A DNA stretch of 64,000 bases from Membranipora membranacea (lineage: Eukaryota; Bryozoa; Gymnolaemata; Cheilostomatida; Membraniporidae). This document shows, piece after piece, positions 21,365-33,058 of the stretch (positions are counted from its first letter, which is position 1; each line of letters opens with the position of its first letter). Below the pieces are notes generated by a model. The model searched no databases and was not told the origin of the DNA. It saw nothing but the letters and a program-made list of their open reading frames with translations. Location of the stretch: contig OU612069.1 of NCBI GenBank assembly GCA_914767715.1, positions 27,587,387 through 27,651,386 on the forward strand, read 5' to 3'. A program made the translations under genes and the position numbers.

Positions 21365-21840
21365 GGTCCAACACCTCTATTTATTTCCCCATGGCTTTAC
21401 ATGCAAACTATGTTGACTTGTCACACCAATAGGCCTGCTTCAGGTTCTTTCAATTCTTTAACCATACCACTCAAAATGATGGTATACTTCTGCTCTTCCA
21501 TATTGGTGACTATGGGTTGAAAATTCGTTTTCAGAATTTTTCAGTGGCCCTTATATGTAAGATCATTGCATTTATCACACATTTCCGGTCTAATTTTCAT
21601 TAGCCAAACCGTATGCATTGATCTTCCTAAAATGATTTTGCAAAAAGAAATTTCATAATTTGATTCAATGAATTTTTATTGCAAATACACCTGAAAATAT
21701 TTACAGGGTTCAATATCACTGATAGCAGTGCATTTGAATTGGCTACACCCTCATTTGTCATCAGCATACTAATCACTTTATTTTGGAGGATGGGTGCAAC
21801 AAGTTGACCTTCACCCAATTACAGGTGTATTACCTAATAG
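21365..21840. repeat. Repeat copy plus half of a foldback element
   Basis: 21365-21660 matches 23090-23385 closely (GGTCCAACACCTCTATTTAT through AAATTTCATAATTTGA). It is followed by a single arm (about 21660-21835) of the palindromic element that is complete at 23388-23783. The element therefore exists here as one arm only. Confidence 0.8.
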
Positions 21841-22401
21841 TGACCGGACTGATGGAAACGGGTCTTCAAAGTTGGTCATATAAGACCCCTGTTGGTACAC
21901 TAGCATGGCGCAAAGTTCAGAGGCGATCCATCCATAGCGTGACTGGCCACGGCCATTTGACCATAAGACCGTTGCCCTCAAAACTCACCTTGACAGGCTT
22001 TGCTCCCTTATTGGTCTGTAAATTGGTATCTTGCTTAGGTTGCAGCTTACAGATATACAATGTTCAGGACCATCATCGGCAAAGTCTGCAGCGACGGCTC
22101 AGGTTGTATACAGACATAAGACAGAAGAGATGTTAAGCTAAAGTGTGACGTATACATGTCATTTGGAAGTAACTTTTCCTTGTCAAGCGGGGAGATACTT
22201 TCAAATAATGACCCATTGACTGAAGATATAGGTGTTTATTGAGTAATGGGGTGGGGTTTTGACCTGCAAAAATGCACTCAAGTCTTATAAAGAAGAAGAG
22301 AGAACAAGTCCGGACTTGCCCGACAGGTACAAATTCATGTGCTGTAAGCACCAGACGAAATGTTTTATGAGGTTAAGAGATAGTATAGTCATATTGATTG
22401 A

Positions 22402-22822
22402 GGATTGGGGTGTAATATTGGGGTTTGGGGTTGGCAGCCTGAGGTATGTGAGCCAAATTTGGGGTTTTGAGGTCAGCTTTTGGGGTTTAGGGGTCAGGTT
22501 CGGGGTCAATATTTGGGGTTTGCAGTTCGCAGTTTGGGGTTTGCAGCCTACACTTTGGGGTTCACGGCCTACTTTCTTGGGTTTGGGGTCATAAACGAGG
22601 GTTTGGGGATTAGGGGTCAGTTTTTGGGGTTTGGGGGTCAGATTTCTGGGGTTTGGGGGTCATTTTTTGGGGTTTGAGGGTCAATATTTCGGGTTTGCAA
22701 TTCGCACTTTGGGGTTTGCAGCTAGCATTTTGGGGTTTGTAGCTTGAAGTTTTGGGTTAACAGCTGGCAGTGTGGGGTTTTCGGGTTCAAAAGCGGATTC
22801 AGGGGTCAACAGTTGGGGGTCA
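22402..22822 (+). repeat. Degenerate TTTGGGG-type G-rich minisatellite
   Basis: Dozens of GGGGTTT/TTTGGGG blocks occur at irregular spacing, interrupted by short spacers such as CAGTTCGCAG. The strand is strongly G-rich and could form G-quadruplexes. The motif resembles ciliate-type telomere repeats, but the array is interstitial and degenerate. Two overlapping ORFs in it are low-complexity and not counted as genes. Confidence 0.85.
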
Positions 22823-23387
22823 ACACGACGAAATGTTGCTCAACCAACCCAGCACTCTTTTCCAACACATATCTTCTTAGCACCAATATGATTATGTTAA
22901 CCTAGTTCATACAGAACAAGCCACCAGCCATCCCCCCCTACCCAACCCTACCTGTGCCCACCAGTGTCACTAACCTTTAAATGTTCCATAACCTACCCAG
23001 CCAGGTCAATGAATTTTTTTTCCTTTTAAGTTGCTATATTTACTGCAATCAGCTTATTGTGCAATTTGCCTGCTAGTGCTACTATTAGGTCCAACACCTC
23101 TATTTATTTCCCCATTGCTTTACATGCAAACTAAGTTGACTTGTCACCCCAATAGGCCTGCTTCAGGTTCTTTCAATTCTTTAACCATACCACTCAAAAT
23201 GATGGTATACTTCTGCTCTTCCATATTGGTGACTATGGGTTGAAAATTCGTTTTCAGAATTTTTCAGCGGCCCCATATGTAAGATCATTGCATTTATCAC
23301 ACATTTCCGGTCTAATTTTCATTAGCCGAACCGTATGCATTGATCTTCCTAAAATGATTTTGCAAAAAGAAATTTCATAATTTGAGA

Positions 23388-26300
23388 GAAGATAACTCAT
23401 AATTTAGAGGGTCTTAGAATTGGCAAAAATGGGGCCTGTGAAATATGAACAAAAACCTCATAGGTAATACACCTGTAATTGGGTGAAGGTCAACTTGTTG
23501 CACCCATCCTCCAAAATAAAATGATTAGTATACTGATGACAAATGAGGGTGTAGCCAATTCAAAAGCACTGCTATCAGTGATATTGAACCCTGTAAATAT
23601 TTTCAGGTGTATTTGCAATGGAAATTTATTGACAGGGTTCAATATCACTGATAGCAGTGCTTTTGAATTGGCTACACCCTCATTTGTCATCAGTATACTA
23701 ATCATTTTATTTTGGAGGATGGGTGCAACAAGTTGACCTTCACCCAATTACAGGTCTATTACCTATGAGGTTTTTGTTCATATTGTGTGGGTGTATGTTG
23801 GCGCCGAAAAATGGCGGCCGTGTTTTAGCTGAGCTCTGTAAATATTACTCTATTTCACCAGTTTTAACTATATCTGACTAGTGAAACCTGTCAAGATTGA
23901 CAGGGAAACTCTCCTATCACTCAACAGCAGTACTAAAGTCATCCAGAAAGACTATTGGAACACTAGTTACAAGGAGTTAGTAAAGAGCAAGTGCCCTGAG
24001 CTGCTACGCAGTAAGAAAAGAGGGCAAAGAGCTGGTGCAAGAAACAAGCTAAGAACACTCAAACTCAATGGTAAAATCAAGACCAGCCTGCCTTCTATAC
24101 TTCTAGCCAACACCAACAGGCTATACAACAAGTTAGATGAGTTACAGGCCACACTTACCACCAATCTTGTTCAGAATTGTTGTCTCATAGCCATCACTGA
24201 GTCATGGCTTACAAGCAACTTCTCAGACAATCAGATAGCCTTAGCAAACTACAGTGTATTTAGAGCTGACAGAGAGGGGATTACAAGCAACAAAAACAAA
24301 GGAGGTGGATTAACTCTATATGTTAATAAAGACTACTGTTCAGGTGTCAAGGTCATATTCCGGCACTGCTCGCCATATTTAGAAACCATGGCAATCTCCT
24401 TGAGACCATATTGGACTCCTCGTGAAATCTCCACTATAACGGTGCTACTCATCTATGCAACTGTGTTTGAAACCACGCCCATCTCAATTGCCACAGCAAC
24501 CAGGGATGCCATCCACAAACAAATAGATGAACTAGAGACAGCCTATCCTGACTCAACACTGATAGCACTAGGTGACCTCAATCATGTGGACATTAAATTG
24601 CCCAACTACACACAGCAGATCAACTGTACAACAGTAACACTCTGGATAAGTGCTATTTAAAACGTAAGAATGCCTACAAATGCCACAAAATAGCTAAGCT
24701 GGGTAATTCAGATCATCATCCTATATTTTTGTTGCCTAAATCTACAACCTCAAATTCTTCTAACCCTACTATCAAAGTTAGAGACTGGAGCTCTGATAAT
24801 ACAGACAAGCTAATCTGTGCCCTAGAGACAACAGATTGGGAGTGCCTTACATATGATCAGCCTGATGCCAGTAAACAGGCTGAGATTATTTCCGACTACA
24901 TCAACTTCACCTACAATGACTGTGTCCCCGTGACAGAGAAGGTAGTTAAGCCTGACAAATCATGGATGAATGGTAAAATCAGCAAACTGCTAGCAGACAG
25001 GCACTTCGCTCTATCCCAGCATCAACCAAACAAGCTTAAATCCATCAAAGCTGAACTCCAACGCGAGTTAGACGTGCTAAACGAAGGTATGCAAGTAAAG
25101 TTGAACAATCATTAAAATCTGATAACTCTCGGCAATCATGGGATCAGCTCAAGTCAATACTTCAACTGAAAAAACCCAACTCTCAATGTCATCTACCACC
25201 CGAGATATTGAATAAACATTACACCAGGTTTGAGAAAGTTATACCGCCACCCAACCTCCCTCAAACTACACCGGACACTCCATCAGTCTCCAGTGACAAA
25301 GTGCTAAAAAGCTTCAGATCGGTCAATATACGTAAAAGTACTGGGCCTGACAACATCCCGAATAAGCTGTTGAAAACTGCAGCGTACAGCCTCTCAAAGC
25401 CTCTATGCGATCTGTTTAACAACTGCATTTCTCAGGGAGTCTTCCCCAATGTATGGAAGTTGTCTACCATCATCCCTATTCCGAAGAATGCAGTGGCGAG
25501 CGAGCCAAAAGAGTTCCGCCGATCGCACTCACCCCTACAATATCTAAGGTATTTGAAAAGCTTCTGCTACAGTTTCTCAAACCATGTCTCACCGTTAAGA
25601 TTCAGTTTGCATATCAGCAGCACCGCTCCACTGAAGATGCACTAGCATCCCTACTAGACATAGTCACAGAACATCTTGACAATAATGCTAAGAATCATGC
25701 GAGATGTCAAGTGCATTCAATACTATCAGCCCTACCACACTCTGCAACCAGCTGCAAGAAATCAGTCTGAATCCCGCAATACTCAACCTTGTATTTGACT
25801 TTATGACAAACCGCTCTCAGAAGGTTCTCACTGAACAGGGCCTCTCATCCGCACTAGCTACCTCTGTCGGAACTCCACAAGGTTGTGTTATCAGTCCCCT
25901 TCTTTTTTCAATATATGTACAGCATATGCCTAAGCCTAGCTCTGGTAACTTTCATCTGATTAGATATGCTGACGACACAGTATTGATTGAGCTTATGTCG
26001 AGAAGTGATGTTTCATGTATGGGTAATGCTGCCCAAGATTTGGCTGGTTGGTGTCATGATAATGATCTATTTTTGAATGTGTCAAAGACAAAGGAGCTTG
26101 TATTGTGCAATCTTAGAGACAATCCTGTACATGATAGCTTAGTTATCAATGGTAATAATGTAGAGCAGGTTGACAGTTTTAAATACTTAAGCACTATTAT
26201 TGACAAAAAGCTTAAGTTCCAAGAATATTCCATCGAAGTCATCAAGAAAGCCCGCAAGAGACTTTACATCATGAAGAAGCTGTATTCAATGCATATAGCT

Positions 26301-26787
26301 GTGCCTCTTAGAATGCAATGCTATACTACTTTTATTGAATGTATATTTTTGTACCACCTTAGCACTCTATATGGCCACTTATCCTCGTCATCTAGGAAAT
26401 CGCTCAATAAAGTTATAAGCCTCGCAGGCTATCTAGGTAGCTGCAAGTTTGACACCATCGAGGCAATATACGAAAGAGTGATGAGAACAAGATGCCTCAG
26501 ACTCGTAGCTACTGACCACGCTGACCCAGTATTTACATTCGATAAACTTCCGTCTGGTCGATACAGAGCAATCAAAACGAGGGTAAACATACGAACTGAC
26601 TGTTTCCGATCCCTCTAGTGATAATTCTTACCATATACCATAACTTTTATTGCTCAGCCAAAACAAAATATTTCTCAAACATGAGACTGTAATAAACGAT
26701 GAATGAATGAATGAAATGAATGAATTTCACAGGCCCCATTTTTGCCAATTCTAAGACCCTCTAAATTATGAGTTATCTTCTCTCAGT
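23388..26787. mobile_element. Palindromic foldback element interrupted by a LINE
   Basis: The left part (23388-23783) runs from AGAAGATAACTCATAATTTA into a near-perfect palindrome centred near 23610 (CTGTAAATATTTTCAGGTG region). Its missing right end (GCCCCATTTTTGCCAATTC to TTATCTTCTCTC) reappears at 26727-26787 after the LINE. At the junction only about 3 bp (ATT) are shared, so target duplication was very short or absent. One arm of the same element is present at 21660-21835. Confidence 0.85.
23784..26726 (+). mobile_element. Nearly full-length non-LTR retrotransposon (endonuclease + reverse transcriptase), inactive
   Basis: Order: 5' leader; AP-type endonuclease (23881-24760) with KLDELQA, ITESWL, a RADR/GGGLTLYV block and GDLNH in one frame, then SDHHPIFLLP after a frameshift near 24627; linker; reverse transcriptase (25208-26618) with KSTGPDNIPNKLL, SSAFNTI, GTPQGCVISPLLFSIY, and RYADD. 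The frame changes at least three times, so the protein cannot be made from one ORF. The Asp usually before SSAFNTI appears as Glu. The element ends in an (ATGA)n tail, as in CR1/L2-like or Jockey-like elements; I cannot fix the clade. Confidence 0.9.
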
Positions 26788-27570
26788 TTGGAAATATGTC
26801 GCATCAACAAGATAGTAGGAGTCAAAAAGCCTCCCAACTAATAGGAGGTTTTTTTTAGCCTCCTATTTGAAAAAGGCCCCCTATTGCTTACATTATGTCG
26901 TCAAAAGCCTCCTAAATGGGCCAAGTTAGATCTATATATATATATAGATTCAAATCTGTGCTTTTAAGTGTCATCTGTGTGTATTTGGCCCCAACTAAGT
27001 GTCATTCAAAAATAAGGAGTCATTTTATATGATCCACAAAAAAACCATGTCTTAAATCCTCTTAAATAATCATGTTGGGTATTCTTAACCCAATAGTAAT
27101 TAATGGTAGATAAAATCGCCTGACATGGTCGGACAACTCCAATGCAAAGATTTGCCCTACTGGGCAGTTTCAGATTTATGCGATTGAAATGTGTCATTAA
27201 GAAAATAAACCAATTAAATTGTTAGCTCTAACTTCTATTGCATGGCTAGCCAATCACAGGCATTTATACATATATGAATTAAAGGGTGGTGTACTTATAG
27301 ACTGTGGGGCAGAGGACACTGCATGAAGGCACTCGGTGCTTTTGGCCATAGCATTCACAAACCAATGACATTAGGCTTGTAACTATGTACAATCCGTAGG
27401 CCATGGCTGTTGTTGTTGTAGTATATAGAGGGTAGAAATATTATGCTAACCACAAAACAGGCGCCACACCCCCCTGGCTGAAATATAAGTTACACCCATG
27501 CCATGAGAAGATAGTATAAATAGCGATATATGAAAATATCTGAAATGGTCATGCCCTTCATGTTTCATAG
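26788..27570. other. No supported gene
   Basis: Spacer or intron sequence with a short TATATA run near 26932-26944 and a small inverted motif (CCTCCTATTAGG-like) near 26840-26870. No exon is supported. Confidence 0.4.
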
Positions 27571-27696
27571 ACAATGCTGCTGCAAACACTAACAGTGATC
27601 TCACCGATGTAACACCAATACAACATACACCTAGTCCCAGTTACAATGTATCCATGCAACTCGGTCAGAATGGATCTCCTCGCTACCCTAGACCTG
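27571..27696 (+). CDS. Duplicated exon, copy 1 (Pro/Ser/Gln-rich)
   Basis: A 126-nt exon, phase 1 to phase 1, TTTCATAG to GTAAAT. The peptide contains SDLTDVTPIQHTPSPS and then SMQLGQNGSPRYP. The exon and its acceptor region recur at 29867-29992 with a handful of substitutions. No known domain; probably a disordered linker. Confidence 0.6.
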
Positions 27697-28071
27697 GTAA
27701 ATTGATCCGATATATTTCATAGAAATGCTAAAATTCAGTGACCATTTTCATAAATTGTTGTAACACATAATATAAAGGTGGCTATCTTGACAATCAGTTT
27801 TGGGGTTCCACATCTGCAACACAATCGTACAGTATACTAACTTTTATGTTGTGGGTCGTTATTCAACTAACCGTTTTGTGTGAATATCATTCAAGCTATT
27901 TTCATTTTTCGACAAGTTACTTGGTCATAGGGCAGTCACATCATATCATCACACTGAGAACATTTAAACATCTGAAAATTGCCTAGTTCTACTCTTGACT
28001 GCTAATCTCATATATTGTGGCTAGCATTGATTTTACGCCACATGGAATGTCTTTTGTGTCTATGTCACAAG

Positions 28072-28552
28072 GTACTGGCTGCCTGCTGAACTGTGGGTAA
28101 AGATATGCCACTATGCATGCCAAAATGACATCGGTACTTTCAGAGGCCTAGCAGCCACATCATCCTGGACCAGAGACATTGTAACATTGACAACAATCAA
28201 GCCAGAATCTATAATACAATTCAACCAAGATGTTATTGGCATCCTTAATGTTTGCGCAAATGCTGAGAAAATTATAGTGTCTGTGAGCAGGATCATTTCA
28301 GCTTGTGGCCCCGCCAGTGGTCTGTCGACACAACTAGCAAGCATACTCGGTAGTTACATGAAAGATACAGCAGTCCTTATGTTGGAGCCCTTTAACTTTG
28401 GATTTAGTGAACTACTTTTCAACAAGAATTCCAGAACATCCTCTCGAGCTATACAAATTTTTCGGCCAAAACTCTGCAGGACTGAAAGGCAGAGAAAAGG
28501 CTTTTTTAATTTCTTCATGACCTATCATGACAACGGTCTAGTATATAAATAA
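28072..28552 (+). CDS. Terminal exon with F-box-like N-terminus
   Basis: From the acceptor at 28070-28071 the frame reads LPAELWVKICHYACQNDIG, then FRGLAATSSWTRDIV, which follows the F-box pattern (LPxELWxxI, then L-----W). A stretch of beta/alpha-like sequence follows (KIIVSVSRIISACG, then LASILG) and the ORF stops at 28552. F-box proteins are usually substrate receptors of SCF ubiquitin ligases. Phase 2 at its start does not fit the phase-1 exon at 27571, so a linking exon is missing or this is a separate gene or alternative 3' end. Confidence 0.5.
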
Positions 28553-28589
28553 TTTTTAGTGTGTTGGTTTTACTACGCCATACCATCGC

Positions 28590-28656
28590 TCGCATTCTGT
28601 ACCATCTGTTATGATGATTGAATGAATACATATCAAATCAAATCAAATCAAAAAAT
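28590..28656 (+). repeat. Short LINE-like 3' tail with (AAATC)n
   Basis: TTCTGTACCATCTGTTATGA followed by GAATGAATAC and repeated AAATC units resembles the 3' end of non-LTR elements in this window (compare 51450-51480). Only the tail is present, as in extreme 5' truncation. Confidence 0.4.
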
Positions 28657-29014
28657 TCTGGATTTCGGATCTTAGATGTGCGTTTGTGTAGTTACTCTCT
28701 TGCCCAATGTGAGTACAATAATGTTCCGGTCTGTAGAACTGGTTACGCACCATGTTATTCCAAGACAATTGCAGGGAGATCAATCTAAGAATGTGATCTG
28801 TCTGAATAGTCCAAGATATTTGTCTTTGTATCAGCACTGTATTGAAGATTGTATTGAACCTCTTTTATTGTTTTTGCTTATGCTGATCTATTTGCAATAT
28901 TTCAGATATTCAAAATCTGATACTATGTGCATTCTTTCATTCTAAATACTTTAATATGCTAAGCAATAGGAAAAGTAAGCTAGTATCTATGTGTAAATGG
29001 TTAGATTTTTTCAG

Positions 29015-29118
29015 TCAATACCGGAATCTTTCATGGTCACTGCCGTCGTTAGATACAAGTCCAGAGTCCGTAATACCGTTGTCTGATGGCTCTTCAAGCT
29101 TCACAGACTCGAGTGAAG
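29015..29118 (+). CDS. Candidate Ser-rich exon
   Basis: A TTTTTTCAG acceptor and a GTATCA donor bracket 104 nt reading SLPSLDTSPESVIPLSDG and a Ser/Thr-rich end. It ends in phase 1, compatible with the exon at 29213, but begins in phase 2, unlike its neighbours, so the 5' side may be misjudged. Confidence 0.4.
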
Positions 29119-29212
29119 GTATCATATGGACAGCATCAACTCTTGTGGTAGTTTTTTTGTTGCCCCAAATAAATTTACACTGATTCAACTGGAACTGATT
29201 ATTTCTATAAAG

Positions 29213-29344
29213 ATGATACACAGTCAGTGGAGACCCCAGAGGGCAACATACAGGAACATGCTAATGATGCTATGTCACTCATGGGTGCTTTACAACCCAC
29301 AGTCAGATGTATATCAACCAGGACATCCTCTGAATCCACTGCTG
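29213..29344 (+). CDS. Candidate exon of the DUF4806-type gene
   Basis: A 132-nt exon, phase 1 to phase 1, TATAAAG to GTAAGA. The peptide starts DTQSVETPEGNIQEHAND and ends Ser/Thr-rich. It fits in frame between the exons ending at 29118 and starting at 29867. No domain is known. Confidence 0.5.
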
Positions 29345-29866
29345 GTAAGAAACCTCTACCAGCATAACTGAAGATTTTTTTCTTTTCAAGTTGTTGACCA
29401 AGGCATTGTCAAGGCTAGTAACATAGTTTTCAAATACTGGTATTCCCGTTCACTTGCTCTCTGCTACTCTGATCAGTTGTTACACAAGGCTCGCACACCG
29501 ACACCTAATAGCGATATATAAAAATATTGGAATGTATGGTCATATGGTCCAAGCAAGTGGCATTACTGTGTTGAATAGTCTGATGAGTTGTTGATCAAGG
29601 CACTGACACTTATGATCACATAATAAAATATAGGGGCATTATGATAATGATAAAGACTGTGGCAAAGACCTTTCAAATGATTCGCAAATTTGTACCTTGA
29701 CAGTTTTGGCAATGCACATTCTTGAAATCTCTATTTCTACTAATACAACAGTTTTGTATTTTAAAGTTAAGGTTAGACAGTAAGTTACTTACTGTCAAAC
29801 CTTGCAATAGCATATTGTGTTCAATTTAGTGTTACATTGATTGAACTTTGCCTTCATGTTTCATAG

Positions 29867-29992
29867 ACAATGCTGCTGCAAACACTTTCAGTGATCTCAC
29901 CGATGTAACACCAATACAACATACGCCTAGTCCCAGTTACAGTGTCTCCATGCAACTCGGTCAGAATGGATCTCCTCGTTACCCTAAACCTG
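29867..29992 (+). CDS. Duplicated exon, copy 2
   Basis: This matches the exon at 27571-27696 in length, phases and nearly all codons (for example NTNSDL becomes NTFSDL). The donor GTAAGT is stronger than in copy 1. The similarity extends into the upstream intron (TTCATGTTTCATAG). Confidence 0.6.
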
Positions 29993-30234
29993 GTAAGTTG
30001 ATCTGATGAGTTGTTGATCAAGGCATTGACGCGTAAAATTACACGATAAAATATAGTGGCATGTATGATAATCAGAAGACTATCACTTTGGTTTTTTTTT
30101 AACTAGTACCCCTTTTACTTCTCTGTGAGTACCCAAAAGTCATCCATCCGTTACTCTGCACTGTAACTGCAAAGACCAGCGATTAATACTGCTCTACAAT
30201 ATTATGTAATTATTTATATTATTTGTAATTGCAG

Positions 30235-30252
30235 AACCATCGGCTAGTACGC
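30235..30252 (+). CDS. Possible 18-nt micro-exon
   Basis: TAATTGCAG acceptor and GTAAGT donor are separated by 18 nt in phase 1 (codes EPSAST-type residues). It fits in phase after the exon ending at 29992. Micro-exons of this size exist in animals, but only RNA could confirm it. Confidence 0.35.
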
Positions 30253-30399
30253 GTAAGTAACCCTTTCTCCTTTTAGTCTCTGTACAGAAATCAGGTTCTT
30301 TGCAACAAAGATACAGTATCCAGTTGTTCCTGATACTTGAACAGTATTGCTCAAATGAGAGAATAAGATTGGAACAGATAATAGCCAGACAACTTTGGA

Positions 30400-32076
30400 C
30401 CGGTGTAGTATTGTAAACTGTCCCCCGCGCGAAAACAACCCCGGGACACTTTAAAATATTGTAAACTGTCCCGGGGACACTTTACAATAAAAACAGGCCT
30501 ATTGTAAACTGTCCCCCCCCCCCTATTGTAAACTGTCCCCCCCCCTATTGTAAACTGTCCCCCTATTGTAAACTGTCCCCCCTATTTGTGACTGTCCATA
30601 TCGAGGGCCCAGCTGTTTATCACCATTCTAAATGGGTCAGATCATCTAACTGGAGCATACCATGATGTTCTGGCTGCCACTATGATGGCCAAAGTTGTAC
30701 CATGGGGATGGTGGTGGTATCTCATTGAATGAGTGTATAAAGCCTCTTTTTCATATGGTACTTTGGGGATCTATTTTTCGCAAACACTAGTTATTTGAAG
30801 CTCCTATAATTTAGAGATGTCTGGTTTGCGAAGAAAGGTGCACTAAGCCAACAGTGGATAGATGTGTAGTTGCCACATCACAGAACACACATACTTTCAT
30901 TGCAGGTTCATGAGCCGCGCGAAAACAACCACCCCATTCATTCATCATAAAATCTACCTCTGTCAAGCATTTGCCTAGGAGTGATGGCAGTCAGTCACAA
31001 GTGTGAGCGGGAGAAATAATTACTTTTGAGCTTTTCATATTGTGAGGATGGGTATTGCACTGTAAAATATTGCTTAAGCCGCGCGAAAACAACCACCCCC
31101 CAAGCTGTCTTATAAAGATATCTGTTAAAAAGTCTCAAACATAATGAACCGTGATTTTGCATCCATAATGCGATTATCATAAGGTGACTGTGTACCAAAT
31201 TTCAGATTAGTAGGTCAGAACTTAATGACACAACGGATGATATGTCGTTCTTTGCAAGTTCATGAGCCGCGCGAAAACAACCACCCCATTCATCTTGAAA
31301 TCTACCTCAATCAAGCATTTGCCTGTGAGTGATGACAGTCAGTCACATGTGAGACCTGGAGAAATAACGACTTTTGAGTTTTTCATATTGTGCAGCCTGA
31401 TATTGGACTGTAAAACATTGCTTAAGCCGCGCGAAAACAACCACCCCATTCAGTCATCTTGAAATCTACCTCAATCAGTCAGTCAAATGTGAGACTTGGA
31501 GAAATAACCTTTCATCACTCACAGGCAAATGCTTGATTGAGGTAGATTTCACGATGAATGAATGGGGTGGTTGTTTTCGCGCCGCTCATTAACCTGCACT
31601 GAAAGTGTGTGTGTTCTGTGATGTGGCAACTACACATCTATCCACTGTTGGCTTACTGCACCTTTCTTCGCAAACCAGACATCTCTAAATCATAGGAGCT
31701 TCAAATAACTAGTGTTTGCGAAAAATAGATCCCCAAAGTACCATATGAAAAAGAGGCTTTATACACTCATTCAATGAGATACCACCACCATCCCCATGGT
31801 ACAACTTTGGCCATCATAGTGGCAGCCAGAACATCATGGTATGCTCCAGTTAGATGATCTGACCCATTTAGAATGGTGATAAACAGCTGGGCCCTCGATA
31901 TGGACAGTCACAAATAGGGGGGACAGTTTACAATAGGGGGGGACAGTTTACAATAGGGGGGGGACAGTTTACAATTGGCCTGTTTTTATTGTAAAGTGTC
32001 TCCGGGACAGTTTACAATATTGTAAAGTGTCCCGGGGTTGTTTTCGCGCGGGGGACAGTTTACAATACTACACCGG
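30400..32076. mobile_element. 1.7-kb foldback element with long inverted arms and repeated CGCGCGAAAACAACC motif
   Basis: The ends are exact inverted copies (CCGGTGTAGTATTGTAAACT at left). The arms extend from about 30400-30990 and 31505-32076, including tandem ATTGTAAACTGTCCCC units near each end. The centre holds direct repeats of about 160-190 bp, each with GCCGCGCGAAAACAACCACC (30914, 31078, 31266, 31426), with inverted copies at 31564 and in the right terminus. No protein is encoded; short ORFs here are by-products of the repeats. It lies within the intron series of the exon-rich + strand gene. Confidence 0.85.
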
Positions 32077-32700
32077 AACTGAGATCTGCTTCCGTTTCTA
32101 ACACTTAATTGGAATGCCTCAGAAACATGCATAGGTGGTTCAATATCTCAGTGCACTCTTTAAAACATTGCAGTAAGATGAAGTTGGATTGAACCTTTAG
32201 CAAGACAATTTCAAAAAGAATACAGATAAGCTTAAGATTTTTGAAAATTTATCATCTGAAATCCTTTTCACATAATTTGGTCAAATATTTGAATAAATTC
32301 CAACCTATAGATTGGCCAAGGTCACTGCAGAGTAATCAATTTGGTTGCTGATGATAAATGTGACCAACTTGATTCGAATCGATACGGTTATTTCCGGACT
32401 ACAATAGCTCAGTCATGTTTGCTAGACGGATATTTATCATCTGTTCCTATCAAAACTGTGGACCACCTCGCTACCTTTGTTATGAAACTAGATTAAAGCT
32501 CATTGGTCACATTTTCAGCTCATTAATGGTATACTATAACCACACAACCCTATTAGTAACAAAATACATAAATTTCTTATGAGTTGTCCCCCTCTGTGAA
32601 AAATGGCAGAAAACTCCTGATTGAACTGTTGAACCTTGATAAGGAAGTTTTAGCATTGAATGGAATACTATGATATTTCAATTTCAAGATTTTATTGTAG
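32077..32700. other. No supported gene
   Basis: This is an AT-rich intron-like stretch. No exon or repeat is recognised. Confidence 0.4.
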
Positions 32701-32757
32701 ATGGATATTCACAATCATGTGTGGAGTTGGGGGAAACCTCAAATCAGAAAATTAAAA
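32701..32757 (+). CDS. Candidate short exon
   Basis: A 57-nt exon, phase 1 to phase 1, TTTATTGTAG to GTGAGT, reading GYSQSCVELGETSNQ. Good splice sites support it; function is unknown. It precedes the DUF4806-like exons. Confidence 0.45.
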
Positions 32758-32845
32758 GTGAGTTATTTGAATGTCGATAAATAGATTAATACTCCCTGGA
32801 TGGCAGCGACCATTTCGATCTAAATCATACATTTTTTATCTGTTT

Positions 32846-33010
32846 GTCAATTATTAGGCTGTCACTTACTGCCAACACCAACACAATCAGGCAATGTAAT
32901 TCATCCACAGTCTTCCCCCAAATACAGGACAAAGTACCCCAATATATTCTTTACGAAACAAAAGACTTTGCCTTTGGTTGTATCGCTGGAAAAAACTTTG
33001 TGAATAATTG
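32846..33010 (+). CDS. Possible Pro/Gln-rich exon
   Basis: After an AG near 32857 the phase-1 frame reads CHLLPTPTQSGNVIHPQSS and remains open to about 32997. The second frame here is also open, so the choice is uncertain. No clear donor was identified. Confidence 0.25.
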
Positions 33011-33058
33011 GTTGATTGGATCTTCATATTTCTTCTATAGGGTTGCTGAAACCTTGAT

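Noticed and set aside
22259-22677. Overlapping ORFs of 111 and 65 codons
   Set aside because: They are translations of the TTTGGGG minisatellite and purely low-complexity.
23479-23747. Two identical-looking 85-codon ORFs on opposite strands
   Set aside because: They arise from the palindrome; the same sequence reads the same on both strands and has no domain.
30904-31600. CRISPR-like spacing of the GCGCGAAAACAACC repeats
   Set aside because: The host is eukaryotic, spacers are repeats of each other, and the units belong to an inverted foldback element.
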